Positions 33,660 to 42,213 of a DNA stretch of 48,001 nt are shown one piece after another. Each line of letters starts with the position of its first letter. The stretch's first letter is position 1. The position numbers and the translations under genes were made by a program. Below the pieces are notes generated by a model, which saw nothing but the letters and a program-made list of their open reading frames with translations, was not told the DNA's origin and did not search any database. This DNA is from Chloroflexota bacterium (lineage in GTDB: Bacteria; Chloroflexota; UBA6077; FW602-bin22): positions 105,666 through 153,666 of the forward strand of contig SCUE01000016.1 of assembly GCA_004297775.1 (NCBI GenBank), written 5' to 3'.

Positions 33660-35393
33660 ATGCCGCGCATGCACTGTATGGAAGCCGCCGTCCGGGTGAT
33701 GGAAGACGAGGGGATCACCGCGATCTTCGGAATGCCCGGCGCCAACATCAATCCCTTCTACCAGGCGCTCGCGAAGTCGACGAAGATTAAGCACTTCATC
33801 GCCCGCCACGAGGAGGGCGCGTCTCACGCCGCCGAGGGCTGGGCGCGCGCGACCGGCATCCCCGGCGTCTGCGTCTCGACCTCCGGACCGTCCGGTACGA
33901 ACTTCGTGACCGGCCTGTACAACGCGTTTCAGGATTCGGTCCCAATCATCGCGATCACCGGCCAGCACACGCGCCCGATGCAGGGCAAGGAAGCGTTTCA
34001 GGCGCTCGACATCACCGAGATCGTGCGCCCGGTCGTCAAGAAGGCGTACTACGTGCGCGAAGCGGCCCAGATTCCGTGGGTCTTCCGCGACGCCTTCCGC
34101 GTCTGTCGCGAGGGCCGTCCGGGCCCGGTGCTGATCGACCTTCCGATCGACGTTCAACGCGGCGAAGTCGAGTACGACCCGTCGATCGATGGCCCGTTGC
34201 CAGTGCATCGCCCGGCGCCGGACGAGCGGCGCATCCGCCGCGCGATCGACATGCTCCTGGCCGGTCAGAAGCCGATCCTCCTGGTCGGCGGCGGCGCCGT
34301 CACGAGCGGCGCCGGCGAGGCGTTCCGCGCGTTTGCGGAGTACCTGCAGATTCCGGTCGTCAACACGTCGATGGCGAAGGGCGCCTTCCCGGCCAGCCAC
34401 TCGCTCTACGCCGGTGAAGTCGGCATCCAGGCATCGACGCGTTCCGGCAACGCCGCGTTCCTCGACTCGGACGTCGTCTTCGCGTTGGGCTGCCGGTTCG
34501 GCGATCGCCACACCGGCGCGCTCGACGTCTACATGCGCGGCCGAACGTTTATCCAGGTCGATATCGATCCCCTGCAGATCAGTCGCCAGTTCCCGGTCGA
34601 TCTCGGCATCGTTGGCGATGCTCGGCTGGTGATGGAGGCAATGACTCGCGTCGCCAAGGGCGTCACGCCAGCCCGCCAGGCCGACGAGCGAGCGAAGGCG
34701 ATCCCGGCGCAGCGGAAGGAACTGGCGCGACGGCTCGATTTCGCCGGCACGCCGATCAAGCCACAGCGGCTCTACAAGGAGATCAACGAGTTCTTTGGCC
34801 CCGACACGATCTTCACGACCTGTATCGGTCTGAACCAGATCTGGGCGAATCAGTTCATGGAGATCGAGAAGCCCGGACATTTCATGCTCGCCGGCGGCGC
34901 CGGACCGCTCGGCTGGGATATGCCAGCCGCGATCGGGGTCAAGGTCGCGAAGCCGCACGCCACGGTCGTGAATATCACCGGCGACTACGGCTTCCAATTC
35001 TGCATGCAGGAATGGGGCATGGCCTGTCAGTACGGCATCCCGGTCGTCGTCGTCGTCGTCAACAACGGCAACATGAGCCTCATCCGACAGGGCCAGAAGT
35101 ACGGCTACGGCGGCCTGCGCTTCGAGGTCGACATCGACTTCCCACACGGCGCGGAGACGGAGAACAATTTCCTCGATTTCACGACGTTCTCGGAGGCGTT
35201 CGGTGGCTGGGGTGAACGCGTAACCGATCCCGATCAGATCAAGGGCGCATTCCAGCGCGCGCTCGCCTCGGGCAAACCCGCGATCGTCGATGTCATTGTC
35301 CAGCGCGACGCCGACGCGTCGATGGGCCTGGCGATCGACGCGGTGCGCGAGTTTGAGCCGATCGAGGAGAAGCAGCCGGTCGCCAGCCGGTAG
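33660..35393 (+). CDS. gcl: Glyoxylate-carboligase/acetolactate-synthase-like TPP enzyme with Glu51
   Basis: A 577-residue thiamine-diphosphate enzyme. The whole length follows glyoxylate carboligase (Gcl): GMPGANINPFY (24-34), RHEEGASHAAEGWARATG, GKEAFQALDITEIVRPVVKKA, GRPGPVLIDLP, FAGTPIKPQRLYKEIN, GGAGPLGWDMPAAIGV, and the TPP motif GDYGFQFCMQ ending in VVNNGNMSLIRQ. E. coli Gcl has Val51 in RHVEGASH, where other members have the catalytic Glu; here residue 51 is Glu. The substrate may therefore be a 2-oxoacid other than glyoxylate. The ATG has GGAGAGG upstream. The gene stands alone; no tartronate semialdehyde reductase is adjacent. Confidence 0.85.
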   Translation: MPRMHCMEAAVRVMEDEGITAIFGMPGANINPFYQALAKSTKIKHFIARHEEGASHAAEGWARATGIPGVCVSTSGPSGTNFVTGLYNAFQDSVPIIAITGQHTRPMQGKEAFQALDITEIVRPVVKKAYYVREAAQIPWVFRDAFRVCREGRPGPVLIDLPIDVQRGEVEYDPSIDGPLPVHRPAPDERRIRRAIDMLLAGQKPILLVGGGAVTSGAGEAFRAFAEYLQIPVVNTSMAKGAFPASHSLYAGEVGIQASTRSGNAAFLDSDVVFALGCRFGDRHTGALDVYMRGRTFIQVDIDPLQISRQFPVDLGIVGDARLVMEAMTRVAKGVTPARQADERAKAIPAQRKELARRLDFAGTPIKPQRLYKEINEFFGPDTIFTTCIGLNQIWANQFMEIEKPGHFMLAGGAGPLGWDMPAAIGVKVAKPHATVVNITGDYGFQFCMQEWGMACQYGIPVVVVVVNNGNMSLIRQGQKYGYGGLRFEVDIDFPHGAETENNFLDFTTFSEAFGGWGERVTDPDQIKGAFQRALASGKPAIVDVIVQRDADASMGLAIDAVREFEPIEEKQPVASR

Positions 35394-35411
35394 CGAGATG
35401 ACGTACAGGCC

Positions 35412-35436
35412 GATGGTCCGCGTTTCGCGGACCGTC
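35412..35436 (+). terminator. Hairpin after the TPP-enzyme gene
   Basis: GATGGTCCGCG (35412-35422) and CGCGGACCGTC (35426-35436) pair over 11 bases with one T-G wobble and a three-base TTT loop, 18 bases after the stop. No long T-tract follows, so it is a terminator candidate or an mRNA end-stabilising hairpin. Confidence 0.55.
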
Positions 35437-35627
35437 GGGCGAGATCGACCGCGCCGTTCGTGTCGTGACCGGAGGGCGTCGCACTTCCCCGACCGGTCGT
35501 TGGTGGTTGGCTCGAAGCTGTCAGCTTTCCGATAGCTCGCGCGCCGCGAAAGGCGCTTCAATCATTCTGACGCCGATCGCCGCGTCGAGTCGGATACGAC
35601 GTCTGTGCCCGGACGACGGAGGCACAC

Positions 35628-37643
35628 GTGAAGAAACTTTCGGTGCAGATCCAGGACGGCGGTCGCGACGATGCCTGGGATCTCGTCGAGCGCGTTTCGC
35701 CGCGCATTCTGAAGCTTCTCAACACCGCGTTTCGCTGGGATCGCGCCGGGCGCTGGCAGGCCGGGCGGGCGCCCGGCGACTCGGTACTCGTCCTTCGGTA
35801 CGTGGCGAACGACCGTCTGGAGGACGCGATCGCGAATACGCGGTGGCTCATCGAGCGGGCCAATGAGGCGCGCGGGCACGGACTGACCGGCATCGTCCTG
35901 GAGATCCCGATCAACGAGGCGTTCCAGACCGGCGACGACCTTTCGCGATTGGCCGAAGCGACCGTCGGCGCGGTCGACGCGGTCACCGGCGCCGAATTCG
36001 GCGTCGCAATCGGCAATTTCTCGGTCGGCAATCCGATCCGCCTCATCGGCGCATCGGTTGGCGGTGAGATCGTCGGGTCCGCCGCCGCCGACTGGCCACG
36101 GTTCCTGCCGGCGCTGCGCGCGACCCGCGCCGCGATCGCCCGGCACGGCGTGGCCGGCTTCCTCTCGTTGCACGAGTACAGCCATCCGGCCGATTGGCGG
36201 AATCCGTGGCGCCTGACCCGCTATCGCCGGGTCTGGGAAGAACTCCCGGCCGATGCCCGCCTCCCGATCCTCGTCACGGAGTTCGGGATCGACAAAGGCA
36301 CGCTCGATGGCAAGCTGGATGGCTGGCGCAATCCGATGTTCGGTCTGAGCGCGGGCGGCTACGCCGATCTGTGTCGCTGGTACCGCGACGAAGTCGCGCG
36401 CGATCCGTACGTTCACGGCGTCACATTGTTCGTCGCCGGCGCCTACCGTGGCGCGCCGCCGAATGGCTGGGAGTCGTTCGAGGTCGTCGGCGCGGGCGAG
36501 GTCGAGGACCTCATACGGGAAGAGGTCGACGGACCGCCGCTCTGGCTTCCGAGCGCGACCGACGACCGCCAACCGCCGCGCGACGACCGAGGGTCGAACG
36601 GTGGCGCAACCGAACCAACCGATTACGTCGCGATCGTTCGCGCCGCCGCCGAGAGGCACGGTGTTCCGCCCGATCTCCTCGATCGGATGGCCCGTCAGGA
36701 ATCCTCCTACGACGAGGACGTCATTCGGGGTCGGCGCGATTCGGCGGCCGGCGCGCGCGGACTGATGCAGATCATACCCAGATTTCATCCAGATGTTGAT
36801 CCTCTCGATCCGGTCGCGGCGGCTGAGTACTGCGCGGCGTGGTTGACGCGGGAGGCGAGCGCCTACGGAAACGATTGGACGCGAGCCGTCATCGCCTGGA
36901 ACGGCGGCCACGGCGCCGTCGAAGCGTGGGAGGCTGGGGAGCCGCACCCGGAAACGGTGGCCTACCTGACCGCGGTGGTCGGCGAGGCTCCGCCCGGCGA
37001 TCTGTGCATCGCGCAGTTCGGGCCGTTTCTGGCCGATCGTGGATTCGACACCGCGACGATCGCGTCGGCCTGCGGACCGATCGCGGCGGTCGGACTCGCG
37101 GCCAGCCTCGGCGTCGCGGTCGCGCCGGAGGACGCACTCCGCGAGGCGCCACGCCACGGCTGGGACGCCGTCAATGGAATGGGCGGCGCCGGGGGCAATG
37201 GTCCGGCGAACTTCGTCGCGATGTGCGCCGCTCTGGGTGTCGTTGCCACGCCGATCGAGCGCGAGGCGGTCCTCGATACGCTGCGCGCGGGACAGAAGAT
37301 CGTGATCAGCACGCCGGCGCACTACTACCTCGCGCAACGCGCCAGTCGCATCGATGTCGATCTCTACGTCGGCAACACCGGTCGCGCTCGGCGCGGTGGC
37401 GCACCCTGGATGAGTCTCGATGCTATCGCGGCGCTCGATGGCGCCATCAACGGACTCTTCGTCGGCCGCCCGGCCGTCGGTGAAGCACCCGGCGTCACCG
37501 ACGAATCGCCGGTCGCGTTGCTCGACGCGATCGATCGGGAAGTCGAACCGTTCCTCGAGCGCGACGTGGGCCGTGACGCGGCCACGCGGATTCGAGAGCT
37601 GACACGTCGCCTGCGCGCAGCGATCGAGACGGAGGATAGATAG
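35628..37643 (+). CDS. Three-domain endolysin-like protein: GH-A-like, SLT transglycosylase, Cys-peptidase-like
   Basis: A 671-residue protein of three parts. Residues 1-300 look like a clan GH-A barrel (NEAF near 98-104 as acid/base, and ILVTEFGIDKG as nucleophile). Residues about 340-455 are a lytic transglycosylase SLT domain with catalytic E358 (ARQESSYDED) and GARGLMQIIP. Residues about 465-600 resemble a C39-like cysteine peptidase with C482 (SACGPIAAVGLAAS) and H565 (STPAHYYLAQR). There is no signal peptide, as in endolysins that cross through a holin. The start of the membrane gene overlaps its stop by one base, forming a lysis-type pair. The first and third domain assignments are less sure than the SLT domain. 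Confidence 0.78.
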   Translation: MKKLSVQIQDGGRDDAWDLVERVSPRILKLLNTAFRWDRAGRWQAGRAPGDSVLVLRYVANDRLEDAIANTRWLIERANEARGHGLTGIVLEIPINEAFQTGDDLSRLAEATVGAVDAVTGAEFGVAIGNFSVGNPIRLIGASVGGEIVGSAAADWPRFLPALRATRAAIARHGVAGFLSLHEYSHPADWRNPWRLTRYRRVWEELPADARLPILVTEFGIDKGTLDGKLDGWRNPMFGLSAGGYADLCRWYRDEVARDPYVHGVTLFVAGAYRGAPPNGWESFEVVGAGEVEDLIREEVDGPPLWLPSATDDRQPPRDDRGSNGGATEPTDYVAIVRAAAERHGVPPDLLDRMARQESSYDEDVIRGRRDSAAGARGLMQIIPRFHPDVDPLDPVAAAEYCAAWLTREASAYGNDWTRAVIAWNGGHGAVEAWEAGEPHPETVAYLTAVVGEAPPGDLCIAQFGPFLADRGFDTATIASACGPIAAVGLAASLGVAVAPEDALREAPRHGWDAVNGMGGAGGNGPANFVAMCAALGVVATPIEREAVLDTLRAGQKIVISTPAHYYLAQRASRIDVDLYVGNTGRARRGGAPWMSLDAIAALDGAINGLFVGRPAVGEAPGVTDESPVALLDAIDREVEPFLERDVGRDAATRIRELTRRLRAAIETEDR

Positions 37644-37921
37644 TGGATTCGATCATCAGCTATTCGCTCGCGGCCGTTCCGATCGTCAAGATCGTCATCG
37701 GCCTGACCCGGATGGTGGGACCGGTTTCGCGCTGGGCGCCGCCACTGCTTGCCCTCGTGTCCGGCCCGGCCGCGATCGTGCTCCTCATCGTCGCCGAGAA
37801 GGGCGCGGGCGGGATCGACAGCCAGTTGATCGCCCAGGCGATCCTCGGCGGCATTCTGGCAGCCGGGACCGCGGTCGGCATTCACGAGATCGACCAGCGC
37901 GCCAAGCCAACGATTCAATAG
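37643..37921 (+). CDS. Holin-like small membrane protein
   Basis: A 92-residue protein with two to three hydrophobic helices: about 3-25 (SIISYSLAAVPIVKIVIGL), 32-50 (WAPPLLALVSGPAAIVLLIVA) and 62-82 (LIAQAILGGILAAGTAVGI), ending in a charged tail (HEIDQRAKP). The size, the topology and the position right after an endolysin-like gene fit a phage-type holin. GTG at 37643 overlaps the endolysin stop (TAGTG), so translation is coupled. No other phage gene is found nearby. I infer, but cannot prove, the holin role. Confidence 0.65.
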   Translation: MDSIISYSLAAVPIVKIVIGLTRMVGPVSRWAPPLLALVSGPAAIVLLIVAEKGAGGIDSQLIAQAILGGILAAGTAVGIHEIDQRAKPTIQ

Positions 37922-37989
37922 GTTGAAAACGCTCGGCCGATCGCGCCGCGGCCGGTCGAGCGAGTTGCACCCGCCAGCCGAGGTTCGCG

Positions 37990-38895
37990 CTACCGCTGCG
38001 TGAGATCTCGCAAAGCTTCGCCGAGGTCGCTGAACCGGAATCGGTAGCCGGATTCGCGCGCAACCCGTGGCACGATACGTTGCGACGCCAGCAACATATC
38101 CACCCGTTCGCCTAATGCGAGCCGAAGTGCCAACGCTGGCGCCGGGGCGATCGCCGGTCGGCCGAGCGCGCGACCGATCTCGCGGGCGACCTCGCGATTC
38201 CGTACCGGGACCGGCCCGACGAGGTTGAGCGGCCCGCGAACCTGAGGTGTGTCGATCGCGTGCAGGATCAGGCCAGCCACGTCGTCGATGTGAATCCAGC
38301 TCATCCATTGACGGCCCGTTCCGAGCGGACCACCGACGAAGAAGCGGAACGGCAGGATCAGCTTCGGGAGCGCGCCGCCCTCGCGCGCCAGGACGATGCC
38401 GGTCCGGGCGAGGACGACACGTGTCGTCGCGAGGCCGTCGGCGGCCGCTTCCCAGTCGCGACAGACGGAGGCCAGGAAGTCATTTCCCGCCGGCGCTTGC
38501 TCGTCGACCTCGTCGTCGCCCCTCGGCCCGTAGAAGCCAATTGCCGACCCTTGCACGAGTACGCTCGGCGGCGTCGCTATCGCCGCGATCGCGCGGGCCA
38601 ATCGCTCGGTCGCTACGACCCGACTCCGACGGATGCGCGTCTTCTGGTCGGCTGTCCACGGGCGATCGGCGATCGGCTCGCCGATGAGATTCACGACCGC
38701 GTCGGCGTTCTCGATCGCCTCCATTGGCGGCGCCGACGCGGCGGGATCCCACGCGAAGGCGCTCGCGCCCGGAAACAGACCAATCAGTTTCGCCGCGTCG
38801 CGCCCGAGCGTAACGACGCGATCGCCGCGCGAATGAAGTGCGCGCGTGACTGCTCGTCCAATCAATCCACTGGCGCCGGCGACGACGACTCTCAC
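37990..38895 (-). CDS. TIGR01777-family NAD-dependent epimerase/dehydratase (YfcH-like)
   Basis: A 301-residue SDR of the extended type. The Rossmann motif is VVVAGASGLIGRAVTRAL, followed by DAVVNLIGEPI, the TIGR01777 signature QGSAIGFYGPRGDDEVDE, and SWIHIDDVAGLI. The C-terminal domain ends with FRFSDLGEALRDL, typical of the family. The substrate is unknown. The GTG start lies one base after the stop of the MerR-B12 gene, so the two are one operon; family members are often found beside B12-dependent photoreceptors. A role in light response is inference from this neighbourhood. Confidence 0.9.
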   Translation of the reverse strand: MRVVVAGASGLIGRAVTRALHSRGDRVVTLGRDAAKLIGLFPGASAFAWDPAASAPPMEAIENADAVVNLIGEPIADRPWTADQKTRIRRSRVVATERLARAIAAIATPPSVLVQGSAIGFYGPRGDDEVDEQAPAGNDFLASVCRDWEAAADGLATTRVVLARTGIVLAREGGALPKLILPFRFFVGGPLGTGRQWMSWIHIDDVAGLILHAIDTPQVRGPLNLVGPVPVRNREVAREIGRALGRPAIAPAPALALRLALGERVDMLLASQRIVPRVARESGYRFRFSDLGEALRDLTQR

Positions 38896-38896
38896 G

Positions 38897-40153
38897 TCAA
38901 GCGTCCGGCCGGCTCGTTGCGATGCGCGACAGGTATTCGACGGCCGAGGCCGCCGGCGACCCGATCACCTCGTCGGCGGCCTCGGCGTAGGCCGCGGCGA
39001 TCGCCGAGAGTGTCTCGTCGTCTTGGCGCAACCCGACCAGCGCGGAAAGCCCGGACAGATCGCTGGGAAGACCCTCGACCGCGCCGAATACCGCGAACGT
39101 GTCGACCACGTTGCGGAGTGCGTCCGCCGCATCGACTACCACGCCTGGTGTGACGTGTCCACTCAATCTGCGCCAGAGAGCGGCCAGGAGCCGCACGTGT
39201 CGCTCTGGGCCGATGGTATCGCCTGGTGGATGCTCGATCGGTCGAGCGGATTGACCGATCAGGCTGGTCGCGCCGCTAACCGCGTCGAGGACCGCGTCGC
39301 CGAGATACGTGCCATGGATCTGGGCGCACAATGCGGGGAGTCGGACGAAAGCCCCGCCGCCGAACCCGATCGGAACGCCGGCCGCCGCCAGTTCGTGTGC
39401 CGCGCGCGCGAGGCCGACCGCCGCGCGCAGATGCTGGGCCGTGAAGACGACGACGTCCGGACGCTCGCGCGCGACGAGAACCGAAAACCCGGTCTCAGGC
39501 ACGTTGCCGCTGAGCGTGGACGCGCTCCAGCCGGCGCGTCGCAGCATCAACGTCATCAAGAGCGGTGGCAGCGAGTGGAGGTCGTCTGGCGCGCAGGCGC
39601 ACCAGAATCGGCCGGGCCGTGATGGCGGAGGAGCCGCCGCTACCAGCACCTCGATACGGCGGGTGGCCACGGCCGTGGCGAGGTGTTCCTGGTGCGGCGT
39701 GACCTCGCCGCGCCGCCAGGCCTCGCCGATATCGGCCAGACCAGCCTGCAGGATGTCGCGTATGACGACTTCGACCGGAAACCGCGCGAAGCCGTCGCCT
39801 AGCGCGGCGTCGGCGCCCGCCTCGTCGAGACGAACGCAGGCGGTGATCCAGCGGTTGCGAATGCCGACCGCGACTCCGTCGCCGTGAATCTCCGGTGCGA
39901 CCTGATCTCGCGCCCGCCAGAGTCGAATCGCGTCGCCGACGCGGGATCCCTGCCGCACGCGCGAGCCGATCCAGGCCAACATCGCGACCTGACCGGCATC
40001 GTACAGGCGATGTCCGCCAATGGTTCGCGACGGTCGCAGCAAACCGTATCGTCGCTCCCAGGCACGCAGCGTCGCTGGAGGAATCGCGATGCGGCGAGCC
40101 ACGTCGGCGATGCCGATGAGACGGCTGTCATCCGGCTCGGCACGATCCGTCAT
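38897..40153 (-). CDS. MerR-type regulator with cobalamin-binding domain, CarH-like light sensor
   Basis: A 418-residue transcription regulator. Residues about 12-82 are a MerR helix-turn-helix (GIADVARRIAIPPATLRAWE, RYGLLRPSRTIGGHRLYD). Residues about 100-175 form the four-helix B12-binding domain, with Trp146, then nine residues, then Glu156-His157, the same Wx9EH motif as CarH W131/E141/H142, which senses light through adenosylcobalamin. The Rossmann domain follows with the likely lower ligand His193 (DDLH). The C-terminal 100 residues are extra. In the dark such proteins repress; light breaks the tetramer. It heads the operon with the TIGR01777 gene. The start at 40153 lacks a strong ribosome site. 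Confidence 0.87.
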   Translation of the reverse strand: MTDRAEPDDSRLIGIADVARRIAIPPATLRAWERRYGLLRPSRTIGGHRLYDAGQVAMLAWIGSRVRQGSRVGDAIRLWRARDQVAPEIHGDGVAVGIRNRWITACVRLDEAGADAALGDGFARFPVEVVIRDILQAGLADIGEAWRRGEVTPHQEHLATAVATRRIEVLVAAAPPPSRPGRFWCACAPDDLHSLPPLLMTLMLRRAGWSASTLSGNVPETGFSVLVARERPDVVVFTAQHLRAAVGLARAAHELAAAGVPIGFGGGAFVRLPALCAQIHGTYLGDAVLDAVSGATSLIGQSARPIEHPPGDTIGPERHVRLLAALWRRLSGHVTPGVVVDAADALRNVVDTFAVFGAVEGLPSDLSGLSALVGLRQDDETLSAIAAAYAEAADEVIGSPAASAVEYLSRIATSRPDA

Positions 40154-40574
40154 AGTGACGATGCGCCCCGCGGTTGCGTCGGCGGCGCGATTCGCGGCCC
40201 TGTGCACAACTCGGTAACCATCACGTCTATGTGATCGACCGACCACAGACATACGTGCGTTATGCGGATAATAGCCATATTTATCGCCATTTGTCGTGCA
40301 ACGCGACGCGAGCTTCGCGCGCGTATCCTGCTTGTTCCTTCATCGAACTCCGGCTCCGCGATGTCTGGAACGTTTCTACACCGTTGGCAGCGCCATGTCG
40401 CTATTTTTTCGTTACAGTCTCGTACCGATCGCCGACCGTTGCTTACAGGTTGTTTATTTCACTAAGTGGGCATATCACGATATTGGTGATTAGGTATACG
40501 AGACATTCGGAATCGTGGAGGCGCCTGGGAGATTGGCGCGCCGGTTTCTTGGACGAGCTATTCGGGACGAGCCC
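40154..40574. other. 421-bp intergenic region upstream of the MerR-B12 gene, partly AT-rich
   Basis: No convincing gene is present; open frames on the plus strand are arginine-rich and not family-like. The region 40250-40500 is markedly more AT-rich than its surroundings. It contains an ATCAC-N6-GTGAT inverted repeat at 40220-40235 and two TTACAG direct repeats at 40412-40417 and 40443-40448, 31 bases apart. These could be operator sites, since MerR-B12 repressors bind TACA-bearing repeats, but the match is weak and the distance to the start is over 250 bases. Confidence 0.35.
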
Positions 40575-40961
40575 TTACGTCCGGTCGGTGATCTCGATCC
40601 GATTGTTCTCCGGGTCGCGGAAGAACACGAGGCGCAGGCGCTGGCCATTTGGTTGGGTGATCTCGCGCAATGGCGCTTCGAGGGCGACACCGTTCGCGGT
40701 CAGGCCGGCGACGATCTCTTCGATGTTCGCAACCGAGAACCCGATGTGGTCGAGGACGCCCTTTTCGGCCGTGTCTTGCTCGGCCGCGCGGACCAATTGG
40801 AGGCCCGGTAACCATGCCGAGGCCGGGCGGGCCGCGTCGCCGGAGGTGCGCAGGACTTCGAGTCCCATGATTTCGGTGTAGAAGCGCAGCGTGGCCTCGA
40901 AGTCGCGAACGCGCAGGGCGGTGTGGAGGTTTTCTGGGACGATGCGGGCTTTCACTGTCAT
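40575..40961 (-). CDS. VOC-superfamily (glyoxalase/bleomycin-resistance) protein
   Basis: A 128-residue protein of one VOC module. Metal ligand positions are visible: His13 in PENLHTALRVRDFEATLRFYTEI, His near 72 in LDHIGFSVANIEEIVAGL and Glu near 122 in DPENNRIEITDR. The beta-alpha-beta-beta-beta pattern is repeated twice. Members include glyoxalase I, dioxygenases and resistance proteins; the activity cannot be told. It begins at ATG 40961 and lies upstream of the MerR-B12 gene on the same strand, with the AT-rich gap between, and is divergent from the hydroxyacid dehydrogenase gene. Confidence 0.85.
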   Translation of the reverse strand: MTVKARIVPENLHTALRVRDFEATLRFYTEIMGLEVLRTSGDAARPASAWLPGLQLVRAAEQDTAEKGVLDHIGFSVANIEEIVAGLTANGVALEAPLREITQPNGQRLRLVFFRDPENNRIEITDRT

Positions 40962-41112
40962 GGCGGCAGTATATGCTCTCCGCGCTCCGGCGCCGTCCGG
41001 GGACGAACCAGCCCGGGAGCACGTACGTCATCCAGGCGATGGGCGAGTCGCGGCTGCCGCTGCTGGGCCACTGAGCGTTCGTTCGAGATCCTGTGTATCT
41101 GATGGAGGACAC

Positions 41113-42213
41113 GTGACGACGGCAAGGCCCCGAATCCTGATCTGCGCGAATGCCAAAGCCCGGGACAACTACGTTGTCGGTCCGGCCGCCGAACGCCTGA
41201 GCGTCCTCGCCGATCGGTCGTTCCTGCTGTCTGAGGGCGCGGCCGCGCCAGCGGGAACCGGCTGGCAGTGGGGCGGTCCGTCGATCGATCCGGGCGACCG
41301 CGTGCGCCTGAAGGCTGCGCTCGGCGATATCGATGCGCTGATTGTCTGCCACGGTGCGCCGCTGATCGACGACGAGATCCTTGCGACCGCGCCGCGCCTG
41401 CGACTCATCGGCGAATTGGAAGGCGATCGGTTCGCCAACCGTATCGACGTCGAGGCCGCCGCCGCGCGAGGGATCCGAGTCGTGGATACCACCCACGGTT
41501 CGTCGCCGCCGGTCGCGGAGTGGGCGCTTGGTCTGATTCTGGTTGGCTTGCGCAACGCTGGCGCGCACTTTCGCCGCCTGGTTGCCGGCGAGTTCTATCG
41601 CATCGGTGCCGATCGCGGGTCCGATCCCGGCTGGCGGATGAGCGAGTTGACCGGCCGACGGGTTGGCCTGATCGGACTCGGGCACATCGGCCGGCGACTG
41701 GTCGAGCTGCTGGCGCCGTTCCGCTGCGACATCGCGGTCCACGACCCCTACGTGCCGAAGGAGGTCGCGCTGGCCAGCCACGTCGAACTGACGTCGCTCG
41801 AGGACGTCATGAGCCGCGAGGTCGTCGTCTGTTGCGCGCCGATCACACCGCGCACGCATCGGATGATCGGCGCCCCGCAACTGGCTCTCCTGCGGCCGGA
41901 CAGCGTCTTCGTCAACGTGTCGCGCGGCGCGATCGTCGATCCGGACGCGCTGATCGCGCGGGCGAAACAGGATGATGGCGTTCGATTCGCGCTCGACGTC
42001 TTCGACCCGGAGCCGATCCCGGTCGAGAGCGAGATACGCCGTCTCCCGAACATCTTCCTTTCACCGCACATCGCGAGCCTCAGCCAGGAGTGCGGCCCGC
42101 GCTTCTTCGCCTTCATGGTTGACGAGCTCGAACGGTTCTTCGGCGGGCGCGAGACGATGTTCGACATCACGCCGCATGTGCTGGCAAATCGGCGGGGACT
42201 GCCGCCGACGTGA
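41113..42213 (+). CDS. D-2-hydroxyacid dehydrogenase family protein
   Basis: A 366-residue NAD-dependent dehydrogenase. The Rossmann glycine motif is VGLIGLGHIGRRLVELL with the acidic residue in AVHDPYVP; the catalytic Arg is in FVNVSRGAIVD, the Glu in FDPEPIPVE and the His in LSPHIASLS. The order and spacing follow phosphoglycerate-, glyoxylate- and related dehydrogenases. GTG 41113 has GGAGG four to five bases before it; the frame is open further upstream but without a site. The last four bases overlap the acyl-CoA dehydrogenase start, so the two form one operon. The substrate is unknown. Confidence 0.9.
   Translation: MTTARPRILICANAKARDNYVVGPAAERLSVLADRSFLLSEGAAAPAGTGWQWGGPSIDPGDRVRLKAALGDIDALIVCHGAPLIDDEILATAPRLRLIGELEGDRFANRIDVEAAAARGIRVVDTTHGSSPPVAEWALGLILVGLRNAGAHFRRLVAGEFYRIGADRGSDPGWRMSELTGRRVGLIGLGHIGRRLVELLAPFRCDIAVHDPYVPKEVALASHVELTSLEDVMSREVVVCCAPITPRTHRMIGAPQLALLRPDSVFVNVSRGAIVDPDALIARAKQDDGVRFALDVFDPEPIPVESEIRRLPNIFLSPHIASLSQECGPRFFAFMVDELERFFGGRETMFDITPHVLANRRGLPPT

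Noticed and set aside
33522..35561. A 679-residue open frame on the minus strand opposite the TPP enzyme gene
   Set aside because: It is Asp/Arg-rich with no family motif and mirrors the codon bias of the real gene on the plus strand, a common effect in GC-rich DNA.
35562..37337. A 591-residue open frame on the minus strand opposite the endolysin-like gene
   Set aside because: Composition is Arg/Asp-rich with no recognisable domain; the plus-strand protein has clear catalytic motifs.
40174..40881. A 235-residue open frame on the plus strand upstream of the MerR-B12 gene
   Set aside because: It runs over an AT-rich intergenic region and then opposite the VOC gene, is Arg/Ser-rich and has no motif or ribosome site.
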